Below are positions 58,186 through 64,000 of a stretch of 64,000 nt of DNA, piece after piece. Source of the stretch: Laspinema sp. D2d. Lineage in GTDB: Bacteria > Cyanobacteriota > Cyanobacteriia > Cyanobacteriales > Laspinemataceae. The position numbers and the translations under genes are program-made. Under the pieces are notes generated by a model, which was not told where the DNA came from, made no database searches, and saw only the letters and a list, made by a program, of their open reading frames with translations. The DNA is taken from contig NZ_JAMXFC010000008.1 in assembly GCF_025370755.1 (NCBI RefSeq), positions 124,001 through 188,000 on the forward strand. The letters run 5' to 3'. The stretch's first letter is position 1. Every line of letters begins with the position of its first letter.

Positions 58186-59091
58186 TTAGGGATTGCGCGA
58201 TCGCTCTAACAGTCGTTCCGCATTCATCGCCCGTTCCGCATTGCCCTCCAAAGTATAAAGGTCTCGGGCATATTCCAACACCCGTTGAGCCTCGGTAAAA
58301 TTCCCCTGACGCATAAAAACCAACCCCGCCCCATAATAGGCATTGGCATAATTGGCATTCCCTTCAGCCGCCCGCCGAAATGAATCTAAAGCTCCATTCA
58401 AATCCCCTTGATTGTACGCAATAAACCCCAGATGATAATGAGCCGCAGCATGAGTCGGAGTAATCCCGACAGCCCGGTTAAACGCCGATTTAGCCGCCTC
58501 CAGTTGCCCTTGTTCGAGATAGACCAATCCCAGATGATAGGGGGGTTCGGGGGTCGTTGGACTATACTGCATCGCCTGTTGAAACGAAGCCGCTGCCGCA
58601 TCCCATAACTGCTGTTTCTCCAGGACCAGACCCAAATTATAATGAGCCAAGCCCATTTGAGGATCCAAGGCGATCGCCCGTTGTAAATAATCCCGGGCGC
58701 GATCGAGATTATTCCCCTCAATCAGGGCTGCCCCCAAATTGGCAAAAGCCAAGGTAAAGCTAGGATCGGCTTGAGTCGCTTGGTAAAACGAATCCGCCGC
58801 CCCTTGTAATTCTCCAGATTGCCGTAGAGCCAAGCCCAGATTATAATGGGCTACAGCTAGGGTCGGGTCTAGTTGAGCCGCTTGCCGAAACGCGGCGATC
58901 GCCTCAGATACCTTACCCGCTTGAATCGACCCCAGTCCCCGGTTGACCCAATCCAGGGCTGCTTGGGAATTCCCCTGGGCGGCAGCGCGCATCCCGGGCA
59001 TCCCATCCCATGACATCCACAGCAACGGCAGCATCCAAATCCCCAGCGTCACGCCCACGATTCCTGACCATTTGTTCCGTTGTAATTGCAT
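58186..59091 (-). CDS. Exported TPR-repeat protein
   Basis: Protein of 301 residues with an N-terminal hydrophobic signal (about 10-28) ending near AAAQG, so exported or anchored. At least six tandem tetratricopeptide repeats follow, e.g. VSEAIAAFRQAAQLDPTLAV, LGLALRQSGELQGAADSFYQ, LGAALIEGNNLDRARDYLQR and LGLVYLEQGQLEAAKSAFNR. The end reads RAMNAERLLERSRNP. It is a protein-interaction scaffold; partner unknown. Divergent from the EF-G-like gene and convergent with the kinase, with the stops 40 bases apart and HIP1 sites in the gap. Confidence 0.82.
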   Translation of the reverse strand: MQLQRNKWSGIVGVTLGIWMLPLLWMSWDGMPGMRAAAQGNSQAALDWVNRGLGSIQAGKVSEAIAAFRQAAQLDPTLAVAHYNLGLALRQSGELQGAADSFYQATQADPSFTLAFANLGAALIEGNNLDRARDYLQRAIALDPQMGLAHYNLGLVLEKQQLWDAAAASFQQAMQYSPTTPEPPYHLGLVYLEQGQLEAAKSAFNRAVGITPTHAAAHYHLGFIAYNQGDLNGALDSFRRAAEGNANYANAYYGAGLVFMRQGNFTEAQRVLEYARDLYTLEGNAERAMNAERLLERSRNP

Positions 59092-59663
59092 CGCCCCTCC
59101 TGGTTGCGAGTCGATGTGGTTTAACCTGGTTTTACCCTAAAATCCCTGCCTCTGACTAGAGTCCGTCAGAAGGTGATCCGTCAAAATTTATGGGCAACGA
59201 TACACGAGAGTTCTTAAACCGCCCCAATCACACGCCACAAGTTCCACTGAAGCGGATTCCCGATTAACTTAAAAGATCACCAAGCCGGGATTCTTCACAG
59301 AATCTAGGCTAATCCGTCCCAAATCCGAGCCAAAAACTCAGTTTTCCCGGTTACGGGATCGACATTGGAACCCCGGCGATCGCCCCTTGCACCCAACCGT
59401 CACCGGCACAAAAATTTTCAACGGATGACACTTCTTAACAGTCAAAACAAAGGATTAACCTTAGAAAAATAAGTCCTTCAATCGGTAATTCCTGGGTCCA
59501 AAAATACGGTACTCTAAAATACATCAAGACCCATACGAGAAGTGCTGATGTTGATTGCCGTCTTTCCAATAGAGTCAGGATAAGGATTTTACTTTAAATA
59601 GACCATCCTCTTGGCACGCTTAAATTTTTTTAATCTTTACTAACTAACTCACGGGAGTGAATC
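59092..59663. other. Long intergenic region upstream of the EF-G-like gene
   Basis: No gene is seen in 572 bases. It separates divergent genes and so should hold both promoters. The EF-G-like gene has a good ribosome site, GGGAG at 59653-59657. No confident promoter box, hairpin or repeat was found; a small RNA cannot be excluded by eye. Confidence 0.4.
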
Positions 59664-61712
59664 ATGACCGAAAAAGTTGTCTCTGGCGTGCGAAACGTCG
59701 CTATTGTCGGCCCATATCTGAGTGGAAAAACCACCTTACTCGAAAGCCTGTTGTTTGTAACGGGTGCAATTACTAGGAAAGGGAACGTCAAAGAAGGTAC
59801 AACCGTTAGCGATAGTTCCACCGAAGCCCGCGATCGCCAAATGAGTGTTGAGGTATCCTCCGCCACCACCGAATACCATGATGTCCGCTTCACCTTCTTA
59901 GACTGCCCCGGGTCCGTAGAATTTATCCAAGAAACCTACAACGCCCTCAAAGGCGCGGGTGCTGCCGTCGTCGTTTGCGAACCCGAAGTCAGCCGAGTCC
60001 TCACCTTAGCCCCCTTATTTAAGTTCTTAGATGACTGGGAAATCCCCCACCTCGTCTTTGTCAACAAAATGGACCGCGCCAAAGATAGCTTTATGGACGT
60101 TCTCCACGCCCTCAAAGCCGTCTCTACCCGGCCCTTAGTCCCCCATCAATATCCCATCCTCAAAGGCTCAGACCCCGTTGGGTTTATCGATCTCGTCACC
60201 GAACAAGCCTATCACTACCACGGTGGCAGCGACCCCGAACCCGTCCCTATCCCCGAGGAACTCAAACAAGAAGAACATGAAGCGCGTCAAGAAATGTTAG
60301 AAGAATTGGCTAACTTTGACGATCACCTTCTTGAAGAACTCCTCGAAGAAATCGAACCCTCCCAAGATGAAATCATCGCTAACCTCAAAATGGAATTAGG
60401 GGCTGATTTAATCGTTCCTGTTTTTATGGGCCTTGCCGATTCAGATTATGGCGTCAGACCCTTGCTGGATGCCCTAATTCGGGAAGCGCCAGAACCCGCC
60501 ACTACCGCCGATCGCCGGGGCATCCCCCTTCATGCTGGCGCACCCTTAGCCCAAGTCATTAAAACTTACTACACCCCCCAAGGAGGCAAGCTGTCCCTCG
60601 TGCGAGTGTGGAAAGGTGAAATCACCGATAGTATGACCCTCAACGGTGTCCGGATTGGGGGAATGTATCGGATGAAGGGACAGCAAACCGAAACCATTCA
60701 GAAGGCCGTTGAGGGCGATATTGTAGCCCTGTCGCGCATGGAAGGGATTCAGACGGGAGATACCCTCACCACCGGGGAAGGCAAGCTTAAATCGGAATTA
60801 CCCAAAGCGGAACAACTGCCCCCAGTTTTTGCCCTGGCGATCGCCCCGGAACGGCGCAGCGACGAAGTGAAAATCAGCGCCGCCTTGACCAAACTCCTGG
60901 AAGAAGACCCCGCCCTCGCCTGGGAACAAAATCCCGATACCCACGAGATTATCCTCTGGGGTCAAGGGGAAATTCACATCAAAGTTACCTTGGATCGCTT
61001 GCGGCGGAAGTACAACCTGCCGATGGTGACCCAAGTTCCCCATGTCCCCTACAAGGAAACCATTCGCAAAGCAGCGCCCCGAGTACATGGTCGCTACAAG
61101 CACCAAAGTGGGGGTCACGGGCAATTTGGGGATGTTTACCTGGAAATCAAGCCCCTGCCTCGGGGGGAAGGGTATAGCTTCAACGATAAAATCGTCGGCG
61201 GCGTCGTGCCCAAACAGTATATTCCTGGCGTAGAAATGGGGGTGCGTGAGTACCTGAATCAAGGACCCTTGGGATTCCCGGTGGTCGATATTGCCGTTAC
61301 CCTCACCGATGGGTCCTATCACTCCGTGGATAGTTCAGAACAGTCCTTTAAACAGGCGGCCCGGTTGGCAATGCAAGAGGGGTTAGCCCAATGTGAACCC
61401 ACCTTGCTGGAGCCGATCGCCTCCGTAGAGATTTGTGCACCGACGGACTTTACCTCGAATATGATGCAACTGATCAGCGGACGACGGGGCCAAATTTTAG
61501 GCTATGAACCCCTCGAAAACTGGAAATCATGGGATAAGGTCTTGGCCTATTTACCCCAAGCAGAAATGCAGGATTTGATTGTGGAGTTGCGATCGCTGAC
61601 AATGGGTGTCGGGTTCTTCCGCTGGAAGTTCGATCATCTCCAAGAAGTCCCTGATAAAATTACCGATCGCCTCTTAGCCGCCGCCGCTAATAGCAACGGA
61701 AATTCTAAATAA
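59664..61712 (+). CDS. Elongation factor G-like GTPase
   Basis: Translation-type GTPase of 682 residues, a second EF-G-like protein rather than the housekeeping copy of the str operon. G1 is GPYLSGKT (16-23), G3 DCPGS near 89-93 and G4 NKMD at 134-137; domain II is at about 280-370. The domain IV region shows HVPYKETIRKAA and GGHGQFGDVYLEI. Domain V ends with SGRRGQILGYEP. G3 reads DCPG where EF-G has DTPG. It carries a 20-residue acidic stretch at about 195-240 (EELKQEEHEARQ). The housekeeping fusA is expected elsewhere beside rpsL/rpsG. Specific role unknown. Confidence 0.88.
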   Translation: MTEKVVSGVRNVAIVGPYLSGKTTLLESLLFVTGAITRKGNVKEGTTVSDSSTEARDRQMSVEVSSATTEYHDVRFTFLDCPGSVEFIQETYNALKGAGAAVVVCEPEVSRVLTLAPLFKFLDDWEIPHLVFVNKMDRAKDSFMDVLHALKAVSTRPLVPHQYPILKGSDPVGFIDLVTEQAYHYHGGSDPEPVPIPEELKQEEHEARQEMLEELANFDDHLLEELLEEIEPSQDEIIANLKMELGADLIVPVFMGLADSDYGVRPLLDALIREAPEPATTADRRGIPLHAGAPLAQVIKTYYTPQGGKLSLVRVWKGEITDSMTLNGVRIGGMYRMKGQQTETIQKAVEGDIVALSRMEGIQTGDTLTTGEGKLKSELPKAEQLPPVFALAIAPERRSDEVKISAALTKLLEEDPALAWEQNPDTHEIILWGQGEIHIKVTLDRLRRKYNLPMVTQVPHVPYKETIRKAAPRVHGRYKHQSGGHGQFGDVYLEIKPLPRGEGYSFNDKIVGGVVPKQYIPGVEMGVREYLNQGPLGFPVVDIAVTLTDGSYHSVDSSEQSFKQAARLAMQEGLAQCEPTLLEPIASVEICAPTDFTSNMMQLISGRRGQILGYEPLENWKSWDKVLAYLPQAEMQDLIVELRSLTMGVGFFRWKFDHLQEVPDKITDRLLAAAANSNGNSK

Positions 61713-61727
61713 TCGATGAATTCCAAG

Positions 61728-61773
61728 CAGGCAAAAGGTTCGAGTTTTTCCTCGATCTTTTGCCTGTTTTTTT
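61728..61773 (+). terminator. Rho-independent terminator of the EF-G-like gene
   Basis: A perfect 10-bp stem, CAGGCAAAAG (61728-61737) with CTTTTGCCTG (61757-61766), and an inner TCGAG/CTCGA pairing, then TTTTTTT. It sits 15 bases after the stop codon. Confidence 0.92.
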
Positions 61774-62218
61774 GTCTTCCGGGTCCTGTTACTACAATTG
61801 GCTCCCCTCAAAATCCTCGTTCTTTCTTATTCTCAACTCCTCATCCATCATTTTAACCCCCAGTCGTTTTATAAGCCTTCAATAGCTGCAAATCCCCTTA
61901 TCAGTTTTTGAAAAGCGTGATAAAATCAGAAGTGTCAAGACAGTAAATCCGATTTTTTGATCTCGGGAGTTAGTTCGTTCAAATTCGGGGAAAACTTCTA
62001 CTAATTGTTGAAGGTTCCGGCAGTTTATAGCAGTTTGCGGGTAACGGGTCTGCTTAACAAAACTTAAAATCCCTGGTTTAGGAGAAAGTCAGGGTTACAG
62101 ACTGAATGGAGGCACCTCATTTCCATTAAAATTGCTATTTAGGGATAACAACCAAACAACGGATTAAGTTTTGAATTAACATCTAACACGCTTTAAAAAT
62201 AGCACGAGAGGATTTTCA
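61774..62218. other. Intergenic region before the chemoreceptor gene
   Basis: No gene seen. Mostly AT-rich. A GAGAGG ribosome site at 62206-62211 precedes the receptor ATG by 7 bases. No promoter pair was clear. Confidence 0.35.
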
Positions 62219-63544
62219 ATGTTATTTAATTTAAAGTTAAAAGCCAGAATTTTATTAGGGTATTCCATCCCTTTAATATTTTCCCTCACTTCCGCTGGGG
62301 TAGTTTTTTTCAGTAGCAAGCAAGTTCAGCAGGAAGTCAAAAACTCAGAAGAGGGGGCAGCGATAGTCCGAGAGTCTGACCGTCTGGCTTTACGTTTAAT
62401 GTCCATCCAACGATCTGCAAGAGGCTATATTATTGATCGGGAAGAAATTATTCCTAAAGCCATTGAAACTGACCTAGAACATCTACAGCACTCGATCACT
62501 TTTTTACAAAGTCATGTACAAGACCCCGAACAAAAAGTTAGATTAGAGCGAATTTTAGAACTGACTAAAAGAACCCTTGACTTGAATAAAAATCTGATTA
62601 ATTTAGTCCAAAAAAACCAAGTTCAAGACGCGATCAAAGCTTATGTATCCCCGGAACGAGAACAATTGAATCGGGAACTAGAAGCGCTCCTACAGGAGTT
62701 GAACGACCGGGAAGATGAGCTTCAGAAGGAAAAAAGCGATCGCACCAATAACGTCCTAAATTTATTGAGTGTTGTCGTGTTACTGAGTACCGGCATCACG
62801 GCGATCGTGGCTTGGGGATTAGGATGGGCGATCGCCAGTCGGATTACTGACACCCTCAGCGACACCACCAACACCATCGCCTCCTCCTCCACGGAAATCG
62901 CCGCAATGACCGAACAACAAGAGCGCGTTGCCAACCAACAAGCCAGTGCAGTTCATGAAACCTGTACCACAATGGAACAACTGGGCCTCTCCTCTCAGGA
63001 GTCCTCCGAACGCGCCGAAGCTACCACCATTCAAGTTGAACAAATTGCCAATCAAATTTTGCATCTGAGTGAGCAAGTCAACCAGATCGACAAAATTGCT
63101 GGATTAGTCAGCGATATCGCCAATCAAACCAATATGTTAGCCCTGAATGCTGCCGTAGAAGCAGTCCGGGCCGGAGAGCAAGGCAAAGGCTTTGGCGTCG
63201 TCGCCTCGGAAATTCGTAAACTGGCCGATCGCAGCAAACAATCCGCTGAGAAGATTAGCGACCTCGTAACCGATATTGAACGGGCGACCAATTCAGCCGT
63301 GATGGTCACCAGAGACGGAACTCGCAGCGTAGAAAGCGTGGTTTCTGCGGTCAATCATATCGCCGTCAACGCCCAACAAATTTCCTTGAGTGCCAAACAA
63401 CAAGCCCTGGCGATCCAACAAACCTTGGATGCCATGAGCAGTCTAACTCAAAGTGCCCAAGAAACCGCCAGCGGGATTGCCCAAACTAAAATCAGCATTC
63501 AACAACTCAATCACGTCGCCCTCAAGTTACAACGCGAAATTTAG
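62219..63544 (+). CDS. CHASE3-type methyl-accepting chemotaxis protein without HAMP
   Basis: Receptor of 441 residues. The first span is at about 11-33, a periplasmic helical CHASE3 domain at about 35-175 ([25 protein letters not shown]) and a second span at about 178-205. The cytoplasmic signalling hairpin tip is in [42 protein letters not shown]. Directly after the second span the protein goes into helical [17 protein letters not shown] text with no HAMP signature (no basic-Pro start and no gap region). It may drive phototaxis or twitching via the pilus. ATG at 62219 follows GAGAGG at a good distance. Confidence 0.85.
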   Translation: MLFNLKLKARILLGYSIPLIFSLTSAGVVFFSSKQVQQEVKNSEEGAAIVRESDRLALRLMSIQRSARGYIIDREEIIPKAIETDLEHLQHSITFLQSHVQDPEQKVRLERILELTKRTLDLNKNLINLVQKNQVQDAIKAYVSPEREQLNRELEALLQELNDREDELQKEKSDRTNNVLNLLSVVVLLSTGITAIVAWGLGWAIASRITDTLSDTTNTIASSSTEIAAMTEQQERVANQQASAVHETCTTMEQLGLSSQESSERAEATTIQVEQIANQILHLSEQVNQIDKIAGLVSDIANQTNMLALNAAVEAVRAGEQGKGFGVVASEIRKLADRSKQSAEKISDLVTDIERATNSAVMVTRDGTRSVESVVSAVNHIAVNAQQISLSAKQQALAIQQTLDAMSSLTQSAQETASGIAQTKISIQQLNHVALKLQREI

Positions 63545-63595
63545 GGGTCTATATTTAATAAACCGCTCCAGGACTGACGCAGATTTTGAGAATCC

Positions 63596-63643
63596 ACCCT
63601 AAATGTAGAGCCATCCTTTGCGAATCGCCTCTACATTTAGGGT
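63596..63643. repeat. Perfect 15-bp inverted repeat after the chemoreceptor gene
   Basis: ACCCTAAATGTAGAG (63596-63610) and CTCTACATTTAGGGT (63629-63643) are exact reverse complements with an 18-base loop, 50 bases after the stop. The T-run afterwards is weak (TCACTTT). It could be a terminator or a member of the dispersed repeats that fill the rest of the window. Confidence 0.65.
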
Positions 63644-63730
63644 TCACTTTCCAGATAGCATCAGACTTGCTCAGGCTTTGATTTGAGGAACACTCCCCCC
63701 AGTTCCCCGATCTCCGGGGAGAGTTTGAGA

Positions 63731-64000
63731 ATTCTGCAAGAAGTCTATTAGACTTCTTCCAAAAATCCGGATTGCTCCCCCTCCCGTCCCCCTTAGATCC
63801 CCCTCCCGTCCCCCTTAAGAAGGGGGAAGCCAGAGGAATGAATGTTGATTTCACGGGGGAAGCCAGCGGAATGAATGTTGATTTCACGGGGGAAGCCAGA
63901 GAAATAAATATTAGACTTCTTGCCCAATTCTCTTAGGCCCCCCTTCTTAAGGGGGGTTGGGGGGATCTATCCGGTATTCTGCAAGAAGTCTAATGAAGGT
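63731..64000. repeat. Repeat-rich end: hairpins, 33-bp tandem repeats, G/C-tract palindrome
   Basis: Several layers. (1) AAGAAGTCTA and TAGACTTCTT (63738-63758) form a perfect hairpin round one base. (2) A 33-base unit starting GGGGGAAGCCAG is repeated about 2.5 times in tandem at 63822-63910. (3) ATTCTGCAAGAAGTCTA occurs directly at 63731-63747 and 63976-63992, and ATTAGACTTCTTGC at 63910-63923 is inverted relative to 63981-63994. (4) CCCCCCTT/AAGGGGGG palindrome near 63938-63957. No coding sense. It looks like an overlapping set of dispersed intergenic repeats. Confidence 0.7.

Noticed and set aside
60798..61322. A 174-codon minus-strand frame
   Set aside because: It lies wholly antisense inside the EF-G-like gene, and its open length follows from the codon bias of the real gene.
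63555..63887. A 110-codon minus-strand open frame with repeated peptide STFIPLASP and a glycine-rich GTGGGSKGDGRG stretch
   Set aside because: It is made of the 33-base tandem repeats and C/G-tract repeats, has no ribosome site and no family features. Such translated repeats are a frequent false gene in cyanobacteria.
63822..63910. Possible CRISPR array
   Set aside because: The units are contiguous tandem copies with no unique spacers between them, and no cas gene is present.

Overview
The window reads as chromosomal DNA of a filamentous, non-heterocystous cyanobacterium; an Oscillatoria/Laspinema-like lineage is an inference from overall gene flavour. The evidence is the very high density of the HIP1 octamer GCGATCGC and its GATCGC core, a magnesium chelatase ChlI gene, cobalamin genes, CYP120-type cytochrome P450, glycolate dehydrogenase subunits, the pilMNO-pilQ type IV pilus cluster, and several small proteins of cyanobacterial type. 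No phage, plasmid, rRNA, CRISPR or complete insertion sequence was seen.

Layout. 1-2.8 kb: end of ybeY, dgkA, trpG and a Tat-exported metallo-beta-lactamase-fold protein that lacks the zinc motif. 2.8-9.0 kb (minus strand): an ABC exporter made of one ATPase and three large paralogous permeases, with the in-frame C-terminal remnant of a fourth permease between two of them, which records a tandem duplication. 9.2-12 kb: folC and an orphan lipoprotein solute-binding protein. 12-17.6 kb: pilM, pilN, pilO, then a terminator touching a consensus promoter, then pilQ. 18-21 kb: hup, cobD-like, and a flavoprotein disulfide-reductase homologue without redox cysteines. 20.9-24.9 kb: a carbamoyltransferase, an SxtJ-like protein, a 54-residue SxtK-like (DUF5989) protein and an SGNH-hydrolase-like membrane protein, the most interesting cassette here. 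25-33.8 kb: CNNM/HlyC protein, mfd, alpha/beta hydrolase, cobH, a membrane protein, a palindromic repeat element and dapB. 34-43 kb: CHASE2-GGDEF-EAL protein, chlI, ruvC, an unrecognised AT-rich gene, a fused SpmA-SpmB protein, an FHA protein and endonuclease V. 43-51 kb: prohibitin, P450, a MazEF-type pair whose toxin gene is frameshifted by a 4-bp duplication, tRNA-Leu(UAG), holB and glcE-glcF. 51-64 kb: TPR proteins, murD, glyS, a CHASE histidine kinase, an EF-G-like GTPase, a HAMP-less chemoreceptor and a repeat-rich end.

Most genes are housekeeping and many stand alone or in pairs. Clear co-transcribed sets are the ABC exporter, pilMNO, the carbamoyltransferase cassette, mazEF and glcEF. 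Several intergenic regions hold long perfect hairpins; some are ordinary terminators, others look like mobile palindromic repeats.
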